Assembly (NCBI GenBank): GCA_003586115.2
Contig: QVOM02000073.1
Location: 43,757,469 to 43,821,468, forward strand
From: Salvator merianae
Taxonomy: Eukaryota > Chordata > Lepidosauria > Squamata > Teiidae
Direction of reading: 5' to 3'
Length of the DNA: 64,000 nucleotides
A program made the position numbers and the translations under genes. The stretch's first letter is position 1; each line of letters opens with the position of its first letter. This document shows positions 10,750 through 21,285 of the stretch, piece by piece. The notes under the pieces were generated by a model. That model was given only the letters and a program-made list of their open reading frames with translations, ran no database searches and was not told the DNA's origin.

Positions 10750-11647
10750 AGCACAACTGGAGCTGATCTTAGCTGGCTAAAAAGACAGCACCCCCAAGGC
10801 ATATTTGGAGGAAATGGATTATCTAGTCCCTTCTCAATCTGGCTTCAAACCATGTCACAGCACTGAGACTGCTTTGATCACTCCGATGGATAACTTATGG
10901 TTGCAGACGGACAGGGCAGTGCTACCCTATTAGTGCTCCAGGATCTCTCAGTCAATTTTGATATTGTCAACCACAATATCTTTTTGCAATATCTTTTGGA
11001 ATTGGAGACAGAGCTTTAAAGTGGTTCTGTTCCTATTTCCATGGCAGATCTCAAAAAGAAACTAATTTGTTAGGTTCCACAAGGGCCTATCTTATCCCCC
11101 ATGCTTTTTAATATTTATATCATTAGTATGCAGATGATATCCAGGTTTAATTTCTGTTCCATCTGACTCCAATGAGGCACTTCAAGTTCTGAACCAATGC
11201 CTGGGGGCGGTGAAGGGCTGGATATGTTCCAATAACCTGAAAAGGAATCCTGACAATACAGAGATGCTGAGGGCCCCAGGTTCTCATGTTAAGGAAGTGG
11301 CTAGGTATTCTGTTCTCGACAGGGTTGCACTCCCCTTGCAAGAACAGGTCTGGAACCTGAGCATTCTTCTAATTCCCCATTGTCGCTTGATTCTCAGATG
11401 GCACTGGTTAATAAGACAGCTGACGCCCTTTCTGGACAGAGATCTCCTGGCCACTGTTATCTATGCTCTTGAAACCTCCAGATTGGACTACTGTAATACA
11501 CTTTATATTGGGCTACCCTTGGAAACGGTTTGGAAGCTAGAATTTGTGCAAAATGCTGCAGGCAGGTGTGTTTGGCTAGCCACATATTATTCCAGTCCTT
11601 AGAGATCTGTGCTGGCTGCCACCTTGCTTCCAGGTGCAATTCAAGGT
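10750..11647 (+). mobile_element. L3/CR1-like LINE, 5' portion of a split copy
   Basis: Translation with many frameshifts shows an ordered reverse transcriptase of the L3/CR1-like clade. There is a 'PSQSGFKP...TETAL' block (about 10830-10880), an 'LSQSILILSTT'-like block (about 10940-10980), the catalytic YADD at 11127-11138, and a C-terminal 'TSRLDYCNTLYIGLP' block (about 11475-11525). It stops in mid-element at the target duplication 11648-11659, and its missing 3' part resumes at 14508: an L1 has been inserted into it. It is an old, inactive copy. Confidence 0.75.
11127..11138 (+). pseudogene. Reverse transcriptase catalytic YADD of the L3-like LINE
   Basis: The codons TAT GCA GAT GAT encode the YADD box of non-LTR reverse transcriptases. 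The flanking reading frame is interrupted, so the enzyme is not encoded intact. Confidence 0.7.
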
Positions 11648-11659
11648 TCTAATTCTGAG
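11648..11659. repeat. 12-bp target-site duplication, left copy (L1 insertion)
   Basis: TCTAATTCTGAG here is repeated exactly at 14496-14507. The two copies flank a minus-strand L1. The L3-like coding sequence reads on smoothly from one to the other ('FKVLILR' into 'VLKPLMTW'). Confidence 0.88.
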
Positions 11660-12406
11660 AGTATTTTTTTTCCTAGATTACAATTTTTAAAAACTTTTTA
11701 AAACTTTTAAAACTAAAAATAAAATGTTATTTTTGTGCTTAAACAAGAACAAAACATACATATATTATCAGCTGTGCCAGGATGTAAAACTAAGTTATCT
11801 AAATACTTATTAACATAAATCGGATATAACAAACTAAAACTGCTGTTATTGAAGAAAAGCAGTAATTTGTACCAAAGATATATAAGCGTCCATACAGGTA
11901 AGTAGATAATCAAGAAGTGGTTGCCATATATCTTCGTAGGTCCTTTTCAAATTGGAGCCTTGCATAGTTTGTAGCTGATAAGTTATAAGTTCCATTACAG
12001 CTAAATCCCACAGATTGTTATGAAGATAAGGTAAGTGATTATTTTTCCAGAATTTAGTAATCACTTTTCTAGGTGCCAAAAATAGGAAATTTAATAATAT
12101 TTTTGTTTAATTTTAGAGTTTGGGTGCTGATATGCACTTAGAAGGAATAGAGCAAGTGTGGAAGTAATATTATCACTTAGAATTTTACTAATTTCATTTC
12201 TTACAGTCTGCCAATAGGATTTTACATAAGGACAAAACCACCATATATGTGCAAAATGTCCAGTGTGGTTGCATCCATGCTAGCAACAGGGGCACATATT
12301 AGACAACATTAATGACAATCTATATGGGGTATGATACCTTCTATCGGTAAGTTTTAGAGTTCATTCCTTAGCCATTGCTGTTTTATTATTGTATAAATTA
12401 TTAACT

Positions 12407-13900
12407 TAGCAAACTTAAATGAATTCAAGTCTCCAGGCCCAGATGAATTACATCCTAGGGTGCTGAAGGAATTAGCTGATATAATTGCTGAACCACTCTC
12501 TGTGATATTTGAGAACTCATGGAAAACAGGAGAAGTCCCAGAAGACTGGAGAAGGGCAAATGTTGTACCTATCTTTAAAAAAGGAAAGAAGGCTGACCCA
12601 GGCAACTACAGGCCTGTGAGCCTGACTTCAATACCAGGCAAGATACTTGAACAAATCATTAAACAGCATATATGGGAACACTTGGATGGGAATGCAGTAA
12701 TTAACCAGAGCCAACATGGATTTGTAACAAGCAAGTCATGCCAGACTAATCTCATTTCCTTTTATGACAAAATTACTGGATGGATCGATCAAGGAAAGGC
12801 TGTGGACATAGTATATCTTGACTTTAGCAAAGCATTTGACAAGGCGTCTCATACTATACTTATTGAAAAAATGATCAAATATGGGATTGATCATACAACT
12901 GTTAGGTGGATTCACAACTGTTAGGTGGATTCATAACTGGCTTAGTGATCGTACTCAAAGAGTGGTCATAAATGGCTTCACATCCGATTGGAAGACTGTC
13001 TCGAGTGGGGTACCGCAAGGCTCTGTCTTGGGCCCATTGCTGTTCAACATTTTTATAAACGATCTGGATGAAGGTGTCGAGGGGACGCTGATCAAATTTG
13101 CAGACGACACAAAGCTAGGAGGGGTTGCTAACACTAGGGAGGAGAAGGAGAGGATTCAAAAGGATTTGGACAAGCTTGAACAGTGGGCAGAAACTAACAG
13201 AATGACATTTAACAGGGAGAAATGCAAAGTTTTACATCTGGATAAGAAAAATGACAATATCCAATACAGAATGGGAGGAATCTCGCTGAGCAGCAGCACA
13301 TGTGAAAAGGATCTGGGTGTACTAGTAGATCATAGATTAAACATGAGTCAACAGTGTGATGCAGCTGCAAAAAAGGCAAACACCATCCTGGGCTGTATCA
13401 AGAGGAGTATAGAGTCTAGATCACGAGACGTAATTGTCCCACTTTACTCTTCCTTGGTCAGACCTCATCTGGAGTATTGTGTCCAGTTCTGGGCACCCCA
13501 GTTTAAAAGGGACATTGACAAACTGGAACAAGTTCAGAGAAGGGCGACCAAAATGGTGAGTGGTCTGCAAACCATGTCCTACGAGGAACAGTTAAAGGAC
13601 CTAGGAATGTTTAGCCTGCAAAAGAGAAGACTGAGAGGAGATATGATAGCTGTTCTCAAGTATCTGAAGGGCTGTCACAGTGCAGAAGGATTGGCCCTAT
13701 TCTCAGTTGCACAAGAAGGAAGGACTAGAAACAATGGGATGAAACTTCAAGGGAGTAGATACAGGCTAGATATTAGGAAAAACTTTCTGACCGTAAGGGC
13801 AATCAGTCAATGGAACAGGTTACCACAGGAGGTGGTGGGCTCTCCTTTGCTGGAGATCTTCAAGGAAAGGCTGGCCAGATATCTGTCTAGGATGGTGTAG
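12407..13900 (+). pseudogene. CR1 ORF2 reverse transcriptase remnant, one 19-bp duplication lesion
   Basis: This encodes the reverse transcriptase that copies CR1 RNA at the target site, and the C-terminal domain. Visible in order: 'KSPGPDELHPRVLKEL', 'PEDWRRANVVPIFKKG', 'NYRPVSLTS', 'QHGF', 'VYLDFSKAFD', then 'GVPQGSVLGPLLFNIFIND', catalytic FADD at 13096-13107, 'VRPHLEYCVQFW' and 'RLPQEVVGSP'. The N-terminal endonuclease is missing by 5' truncation. A perfect 19-bp tandem duplication (12896-12914 and 12915-12933) shifts the frame by one between the YLDFSKAFD and PQGS blocks. I see no other obvious lesion in the remaining frame, so this copy is relatively young. Confidence 0.9.
12896..12933 (+). 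repeat. 19-bp tandem duplication in CR1 RT
   Basis: CAACTGTTAGGTGGATTCA occurs twice head to tail with no mismatch. Nineteen is not a multiple of three, so the duplication alone breaks the reading frame of the reverse transcriptase. Confidence 0.93.
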
Positions 13901-14495
13901 TGAATCCTGCATTGAGCAGGGGGTTGGACTCGATGACCCTGGAGGTCCCTTCCAACTCTATGAATCTATGATTCTATGATTTAACTGTAGCATGTAAGCA
14001 ATCATCATCAGACAGTACTATTCCAAAACCATCTTCCCATTTTGCTTTTAACAATTGCATTTTGGGAGATATAATATTTAACAAAATTGTATAGATCATG
14101 GAGACTATCCCTTTTTGTGATGTTTTGATAGTTATAATCATTTTCTCAAAGTCAGTTAATAGTCTATTCATCATCTCAGTAATATCAATAGAATGAAGTT
14201 GAATCATATGTTTAATAAACCAATATTTAGAGTTAGGTTGCAATATATCTTCCCGTTTATTGGTGGGAAGTAAGTGCCATCAGAGGCAAAAAAAATAAAT
14301 AAAATAAAATCTTTGAGTTCATAAAACCCTGCTTCTTGCAATTGTTTCCAGTTTTTTGAGAAAGAACACTATCAAGATTTAAGATATATTTTAGTGGAGT
14401 GAAAGGTAAGGGGAAAGTATAACCAAACTTTTAGTGTTTTTTTTTTCTGAAAGAAATTAATGAAGAAAATAAAATATTAAATTTTTTATCTGTTC

Positions 14496-14507
14496 TCTAA
14501 TTCTGAG
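14496..14507. repeat. 12-bp target-site duplication, right copy (L1 insertion)
   Basis: TCTAATTCTGAG is identical to 11648-11659 and marks the 5'-truncated end of the minus-strand L1. Confidence 0.88.
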
Positions 14508-14915
14508 TTTTAAAGCCCTTAATGACTTGGACCCAAATACCTGAATGAGCACCTACTCCCATAAAAGTCCACCTGTTAACTGAGACCTTCCAATGAAGCC
14601 CTTGTAGAAATACCGTTCCTCTATGAGATTGCTGGGAGAGGGCTTTCTCTGTGGTGGGCCCCAAACTTTGGAAGTCTTCCCCCCAGAGATACTCTATACT
14701 TTTTCATTGCCTACCTTCTAGCATTTAGTTAAAACTTTTCTCTTCAGCCAGAGTTTGGCTAATTAGATCTGGATGCATTTCCCTTTTTATACTATTACTT
14801 TTAATTGGATTCTGCTCTTGCATTTTATTTTTATTTTATTATTTTGTTTTTATTATACTGTTTAGTCTGTTCATTTTTCACCATCCTGAGACTTTGGTGT
14901 TGGGTGGCATAATCA
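14508..14915 (+). mobile_element. L3/CR1-like LINE, 3' portion of the split copy
   Basis: This continues the element broken at 11647: 'AAAGCCCTTAATGACTTGGA' (the 'KALNDLD' block), then the characteristic 'GTGGGCCCCAAACTTTGGAA' region, an A/T-rich 3'UTR and a 'TGAGACTTTGG...GGTGGCAT' end near 14890-14910. Similar 3' ends occur at about 62.2-62.6 kb and 48.3-48.7 kb. It contains no coding capacity now. Confidence 0.7.
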
Positions 14916-16659
14916 GTGGAGATGCCTTGGGATGGGTGACTCCAGGGAAGCACCTTGTGTGCCATGTTGAAGAATGCTTCTGTGTCTCCATTCTGGTGCG
15001 AGGAGACATTCAGTGGTGAGGTGAACAAGGCACATTCCCTGAGAGCCCTGTTTCATATATTTGCCTACAGATGCTCCATGCAGGCACCTTGGCAGACATC
15101 TTATACCACCAAAAGTGGAGACACAATGCCTGAAGCTGTTGCCTGCAGGTACCTTACATGATAAGTGAAGACAGCCTCAGGCAAGTGTATACTGATGCTA
15201 CTGCTCAGCCGTTTTGTCACAGCTGAGCTGGTGGCAAAGCTAATCTCACCATAGCCCTCACCTCTTTGGATGATCAGTAGGACATCCACTTGCCCATCCC
15301 TTCATAATGTAAATTTAAGCATGAGATCTGTCTAGGATTTTGGGGGGTCCCCCCCCCTCACAAACATTCTAGGCTAAAATTCTAGGTTTGATTAGAGATG
15401 GGATGAGAACACAAGGGCCACATGCTAGTGTCTCTAAAGTGCTTTTGGGAGACATTTTTTGCTACGTGTGAACTCATACTCAGTTGGCTGATAGGGTTAG
15501 GCAGGTGATATAAGCAAGATAGGTACCACTCAAGAGCATTACTGGGGCAAAGGTGGATCCCCTTTCCAGGTCTTAGTACTGAATGGCTGGAATCTGGAAC
15601 AATAGGAATGGATCTCTGGTCCCAGCACCCTCGGAATGCTGCACAGTGGGTGATAAAGGAATTGAATGAGTGATAATGAGCATCAGCAATCAGCTGTCGA
15701 GGCTCAGTGGATGTTCCCCTCTCCTTCCACCAAGCTAGATTCCCTTCACAGCTGATTTCCCCTAGACATACAGTTTTACAATTAGTAAAATCTGTGGCAT
15801 AGTTACAATTGGCAAACCTCACCTTTTTCTTTTTCTTCTTTTTCTTTTTTTTTGCAAGGGGGTAGTGTTAAGCAAAGGGAGACTGGCTACTGAGCACAAT
15901 ATTTACTACTGTCCTCTGCGTGCATATTTAAGTCTCAGTCTAACCGATATGAGAACCCCTCTTGCTTTCTTTGCCAAGCACCTGCAGCAAAATTAGTCCT
16001 CACTCAATTTTCCCTGTTTCAAAAACTTATTCCATATGGTGAGGTATATGGTCTCCCCACTGATGGAATTTATCCTACTTCCCTTGCTTTCTTTTTTGGC
16101 AGATATCTCCATTTATAAGAAGTGTATCAAAACTGTTTCCAAACATTTCACACTTTTCCTAACATTGTGTCTCATGGGAGGAAGTCATAAATTTGAAACT
16201 TCAATATATCCTCTTGATGGAATAAACTTAGCAGAGTTATATGCTAAGAAGCTGGTTGCTCTAGAATAAAATATAAATATCAGTGATTTTAGAATGGCAT
16301 TTTAACTTTAAATCAACAAAAGTATTTCCTGACATATATAACCATATCACTGGAGAGTTTGGTATATATTTTCCATTCCAACAATTAGTTTCTGCAGAGG
16401 TTTCAAGGTTAGTTTTGCCCCATTATACATTGCAAACAGGACAGTCTATACTGAATTCTGATAACATGCTTTGAATCAGTTCCTGGAAATATATTTGGAA
16501 GGAGAACAAGCCAGTCAGAGATATCTTTCACTTTGTTCTAATCAGAAAAAGAAAGGGAAAAGGGAGGGGGAAGAGGCCAGGGCTTGAGTATTTAGTTTAA
16601 AGCATTTGAGGAAGGATTTGCACAAAAGTGATTGCACCAGTCACAAGCATTGAGAACAG
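14916..16659. other. Intergenic DNA, nothing recognised
   Basis: No gene or clear repeat. A pyrimidine-rich tract lies at 15820-15855 and a short G/C homopolymer pair at 15340-15357. Open frames up to 146 codons (minus strand, 15382-15822) have no recognisable motif or homology. Confidence 0.45.
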
Positions 16660-16870
16660 GACTACAGTCAGTTGTTGTTCAGTCATATTCAACTCTTTGT
16701 GACCCCATGGACCATAGCATGCCAGGCCCTCCTATCCTCTATTGTCTTCTGGAGTCTGCCCAAGCTCATGTTCGTTGCTTCCATGACACTACCTATCCAT
16801 CTCATCTTCTACAATCCCCTTCTCCTTTGGACTTCAGTCTTTCCCAGAATCAGAATCAGTAGCAATCTTC
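16660..16870 (+). mobile_element. BovB (RTE-type LINE) fragment
   Basis: The segment starts GTTGTTGTTCAGTCATATTC and continues 'CTCTTTGTGACCCCATGGAC', 'GCATGCCAGGCCC', 'CATCTCATCTTC' and 'CCTTCTCCTTTGGA'. These words are characteristic of the squamate/ruminant BovB family 5' region. It is a short decayed piece with no intact coding. Its presence supports a squamate source, since BovB is abundant there through horizontal transfer. Confidence 0.8.
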
Positions 16871-17418
16871 AAAAAGGGGGATTGTGCTCTTTGCATGCCT
16901 GATGTCATCCCAACTGCCCAAACATCATAGCCAGGAAACTTTCATTTCTCAGCTTCAATATTTCTAGCCAAGGATGTTTTTGGAAACACAGGAAATGGCT
17001 GAGGAAGCCAGCCATTTTCAGTGCCCCTGAAAACAGAGCTGGACTATATGGCCAAAGAAAGTGGCCCAGTAAGTCCACACATCATTGCAAAGAGCAGTAG
17101 AGAGAGCTGCTTGCATTCTTCCTACCATTCTGTCACTAAAGCACTCGAATGAGCACTTATGATGGACAGTTTGCTGGATGTGCAGATCCAAGTGTACCTG
17201 GAATCCAGTGCACCCGGAACATCCCACGGGTGCAGGGATGTGCAGATCCTGTGGTCTTAGGGGATTCTCAGAGTACCTCAGTGGCACCATACAGCTTCTG
17301 TTTTTCTTTACACTCTTCTAGGTAAACAGCAGGAATTATTGCTTATTGTTTTGACAAGTACACTCTCGAAAAGAACTCTTGAATATGAACAAAATGTAGT
17401 ACTAATGAGATGTTACTA
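16871..17418. other. Intergenic DNA, nothing recognised
   Basis: No gene is seen. An internal partial repeat 'GATGTGCAGATCC' occurs at about 17177 and 17234. Confidence 0.4.
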
Positions 17419-17555
17419 GAGCTGCATCCAGACATTGCTTCCTTATTCCACTATATTTGCATATTCCAGAACAGAACATTGATATTCCAGAATATCCTTG
17501 CTTAATTTGGAATATCCAAATATAGCAGATTTTGTAAGCAACATCTAGATGCAGT
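17419..17555. mobile_element. Small foldback (MITE-like) element
   Basis: The 137-bp segment is nearly one long inverted repeat. The left arm reads GAGCTGCATCCAGACATTGC and goes on to CTATATTTGCATATTCCA. The right arm in reverse complement reads GACTGCATCTAGATGTTGC and goes on to CTATATTTGGATATTCCA. The arms are about 55 bp with scattered mismatches. A half copy is at 18654-18700. No transposase is present and the superfamily is not assigned. Confidence 0.7.
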
Positions 17556-18904
17556 CATAGAAGAAGGAAGGCATTTTGGCTCCAAAGGAATGGCCCAGCA
17601 AGAAGCAGCTAGGCCTCAATGCAAGAAATAAATGAACTAACCAGGACTGGGGGGAGGGGAATGAAAAGAAACGGGGGACCCTGCAAAGATCTTCTATACC
17701 ATTGTGGTAGAACACAAAATGATGTTCAGGTAGGACATGTGATGACTCTGAGTTCAGAGACCATCCCTCCACTGCTATGAGGTGAGTTGTGTCTCTCACT
17801 CTAAGGGTGATTCCACTTGTCTCACCTCTGTGCCAGTTTGCCTTCTGTGAAACAAGCATTTTGCGGCTGGCAAAGTCCACCACATTTTGTGAATAGGCAT
17901 GCCCCATCCTCGCCCATTAACAATTTGATGATGGTGTGCACTACATTTTCAGAGCATGCCCTATGAGAACCTTCCATGATGAGACACTTTCCATTATGCC
18001 TTTAAGGTGCCACCAGCCCCTCGTTTTTGTAACATGAGAAACCATGGAGACTACCCTGACAACCTGAGATGCCGCCTTAGTAATACGACGTTTGGAATTC
18101 AGCAATAGAAGGTCTGACTATAACTTTCATCATACCTTCTAATACTTCAGAATCGCTTATGAATAAATAGTTTGTGAATAAATTTTGACATGTTGGAAAG
18201 TATGTAGTCCAACCAAAACACTTTGGCCATTTTAGCGTCAACTTCAGCTCCTAGTCTTGCCAAAATGTAACAAGATTTTAAAAGGTGCTCAGCAGCTGCT
18301 TTGTTCTAGTTGGCTAAAGGAGATATAAAAGAAATCTCTTTTTAAATTTTGAATTACAGTGCTCTAATTCTGGGGGGGGGGGCGCTGCCTGTCTCCTTTC
18401 TTTCTTTTCTTCCTTATTTACATCATTTCCTGTATCCTGATGTCTTAGGACAGGTTACAATCATTGAAGTAAATAAAAGCAAACATATGTTTTGATTAAC
18501 ATGCTATTTTCTTTCGAGATTTCATCTTTGTTATGAGCATTTGCCATTGACTGGAGTGTTGTTCTCTTGGGTCCATGATCAATAAGAAACATACATCTAC
18601 AAAAAGTTGCTCAGCCTTGTGCCCTAAATACGCAGTAGAACTTTGAATTCTTCATTCTGGAATATCCAAATATAGGGGAATAAATAAGCGATGTCTGGAC
18701 AAGTGCCAGTGAAGATCAGGGATTTCTACCTTGGCCTTTCATCAGCAGTGTGAGTGCAAGTGACAATATTAAGAAAGTATGTTTGTAGGGTGGCCACACA
18801 AGTCCTTCCCAAAAAAAAAAAAAAAAAAAAGCAAATCATCTCCAAGGTGGAGGACTCAAGCTTTGTATAAACTGTTCATACAGTAATTTATAGTCATAGA
18901 TAGA
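17556..18904. other. Intergenic DNA with foldback half-copy and homopolymers
   Basis: No gene. At 18654-18700 lies one arm of the foldback family found at 17419, sharing GGAATATCCAAATATAG and GATGTCTGGA. There is a G-run at about 18372-18382 and an A20 run at 18811-18830, the latter possibly a retroposon tail. Confidence 0.5.
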
Positions 18905-19335
18905 GATTTTAGGCCTGTACGCACTTTACAACCCAGAATGCTATAATAATACCAACCTAGGCTCTACATGACCCCACGGCATGACAGCCATCCACACTGT
19001 GAGGACTGGAACAGCCCCATACTAGGCCTCCAGCACTCAGAGTGCAGATGACTGGCCCAACCACCATGACAAGAGGCCACAGCAATGTCCGCCCACTGCC
19101 ATGGGGATGTGGCATGCGACTGCACAGCCGTTCCACGCCACCAACTAGCAGCATTTGCACCCAGAAGAGAGTGCAAATGTTGTTGACCAGGAGCAACCCA
19201 GCTGCTCCCAGTCAAGCTGTGGACAACAATTTTGTTGTTCACAGCTAGTAGCATCCAGGAGTAGCTGGAGATGCTTCCAGGCACTGCAGCAGAGGAGCCA
19301 TGCAGAAGCACTTACCCGGTGAACAACTGATCTTA
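18905..19335. mobile_element. Non-autonomous DNA element, longer copy of a two-copy family
   Basis: The segment shares long blocks with 23033-23265: 'TGGAACAGCCC..TAC.AGGCCTCCAGCACTC', 'TTTTGTTGTTCACAGCTAG' and a terminal 'GCACTTACCCGGTGA.CAACTGATC'. The left side has 'CGCACTTTAC', imperfectly inverted to GTAAGTGC at the right end. A central hairpin (AGCTGTGGACAACAA facing TTGTTGTTCACAGCT, about 19208-19243) is missing one arm in the shorter copy. There is no coding potential beyond chance frames. Boundaries are approximate. Confidence 0.55.
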
Positions 19336-21205
19336 GACCACGCCAGCATGTGGAAGGGAGGCTCCTATATGCTTGCTGTTCTGGTACGCTGGCCAGTGCA
19401 GAATCACCCTTGGAATGAAAGACACAATTCATCTAATCGTAGCAGGGAAGGGAGTTCAAGTGATCTTCAAGGACCACTTATCTCTGTTTTCACTTTCCAG
19501 AGTTCTTTATCTTTAAAACAAACTGAAAGCAGAGAGCTTTTCAAAATGAGAACATTTCCTATTGAAGGCCCAGTTCCATTCAGTGACCTTGGTTCACACT
19601 GAGTCCACTGCTACATTCTTACATCAGCTAAGGTTTATCATGCTATGTTTCTGTTGTCAGGAACTACCAGGAGCTGAACTTCATATGTGATCATATGTTT
19701 GGATTCCTGCTCCTAAGAAACCACCACTGAAATCACTTCTGAAAGAGTTCTGAGCTCTCTCTTCCTCTTTGAGACAGTGAGCTGCTTCACTGTTACCAAG
19801 CTCTGGAGTGGTCCAACCCTGCCAGATATTAGCTGGGTACGTCTAGCTGACCTCTAAGTGGATAATCTATTGTTTATGGTGTCTCACTTCAGTATTCACA
19901 AAGAGGCATCCACACCTGATTTTTGTGAGGTTTCTGGACCCTCTGCCCTCACTGTACCTGTACCTGACCATTGGAAGAGTTGCCAGAGTGCAGGTAACTC
20001 AATTCAAATTAAGCTTCTTTGCAATGCTTCTGAGATCAGCTGCATGTTCATGGGTACATACATTGGCATCACTGTTACTTTCCTCTCTGAGAAGATCATC
20101 CTTATCTAAGAAAATATCCTGGGGAAAAAGTATACCATTCCTGACTGAGCCCATCACACGGTCAAAATAACCTGTTCTTTTTCTGAAGCAAGATACTTGT
20201 TTTGTTTCTTTCTTTTTCTCATCCCCACCTGCTTCAGGTCTGCTTCTCTGCCTTGGAATAATACTCTTTCATTCATGAGGACATGTCTACATTCAGAAAT
20301 AGGAGTTCTGCAACAGCACACACCATCCCCATCAGGCTCAATGCCACAAAAGCATCCTCAGAGCTCATTCTCCAGCTTTTAGGGAAAGGTGCTTCCTCAT
20401 ATTTCTGAGATATATGTAGGGTACAAACTGTTGTTAAAGGCCGAGCTCTGGGAAGATATTTTGGGGAAATTAGCTTCTGCCCAGATATTAGACCTTTGTA
20501 GGGATCGATATTTTGGTTCTGGTTTTAATAACGCTAAATTGACATAGGAAATGCAAATAAAGGGGAGGTAGTCCTTGAAAAGAATGGTGCATCTTTTATT
20601 ATAACCCAGCAAAAAGATTGAAATCCAAAGAAATAGCCATAAACAAAGTAATTTGTTAGAATCAGCCAGTTTCATAGGTAGGATAGGTAGTTTGGCATTT
20701 GGAAAGCAAAAAGAAAAAGGCTTGGTTCCAAACTAAGTAAGGAGACCTATTTAGTGTGTGTAAAAGAGGTAGAAGGCGGGGGGTGGGGGGGAGAAAGAGA
20801 GAGAGAGTCTGGAAGAAGCTAGCAATGAAGACTAAAGAATGTCCTCAGCACTAAGGGATAACTCTCACCATCTGTAGTCTTCTCCAGATGAAACTTCATT
20901 ATGGCAAAAAGGACAATCTGGGGGAAAAGATGCATGAGTCTCTTGCAGGCAAAAATGCTTGAAAAATCAGAGAATGGGATGTAGACACGGCTCCACAACC
21001 CTTACTCCTTTAGAAGCAAAAACAACTCTTTCGCCAAAGGGGCATAGAGAGAGATATGGAATCCTTCTTTTAGTGAAATCAGCTCAGAAAGGGAAAATAA
21101 AGGAAACTGCAAGCAGTGAAAAATAGCGCTGAGATGCTTTCTTCTTCTCCTGCTCCATAATGTCTTCTCCTCCGTCCTCAGCTCCTGCTAACTCCTCTCT
21201 TCTCC
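19336..21205. other. Intergenic DNA, nothing recognised
   Basis: No gene or clear repeat. A G/A-rich tract lies at 20775-20808 (GGGG runs followed by GAGA repeats). Open frames up to 100 codons lack features. Confidence 0.42.
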
Positions 21206-21285
21206 TAACTTAACTTAACTTAACTTAACTTCACTTCACTTCACTTCACTTCACTTCACTTCACTTCACTTCACTTCACTTCACT
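21206..21285. repeat. Compound pentanucleotide microsatellite (TAACT)5(TCACT)11
   Basis: Five TAACT units (21206-21230) pass without a break into eleven TCACT units (21231-21285), all uninterrupted. The two unit types differ by one substitution (A to C). Confidence 0.95.

Larger units (their letters stand above)
12407..13980 (+). mobile_element. CR1 LINE, 5'-truncated, nested in the L1
   Basis: This is a 1.57-kb CR1 3' half. The right end is the CR1 hallmark, a tandem ATTCTATGA-type tail ending at 13980. The candidate 6-bp target duplication TTAACT lies at 12401-12406 and 13981-13986. The coding part (to a stop at 13898-13900) has reverse transcriptase and the CR1 C-terminal region. The sequence is much less decayed than the host L1 or the outer L3-like element, as its innermost position in the nest predicts. 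Confidence 0.9.
11660..14495 (-). mobile_element. 5'-truncated L1 LINE, itself interrupted by a CR1
   Basis: The minus-strand translation gives L1 ORF2 C-terminal sequence in two blocks: 14243-13987 ('KYWFIKHMIQ', 'QLLKAKWEDGFGI') and about 12400-11846 ('RRYHTPYRLS', 'HIWWFCPY', 'YEDIWQPLLDYLL'). The left end is the element's 3' end: a T-run (A-tail in reverse) starts directly after the left target duplication. The right end is the 5' truncation. Between the two coding blocks lies a CR1 (12407-13980), and the L1 frame is continuous when that insertion is ignored. Stops in the downstream part show it is inactive. About 1.26 kb of L1 proper is present. Confidence 0.82.

Noticed and set aside
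15382..15822. A 146-codon minus-strand open frame
   Set aside because: No start context, domain, splice signals or repeat-family match. Length is within chance for this much sequence.
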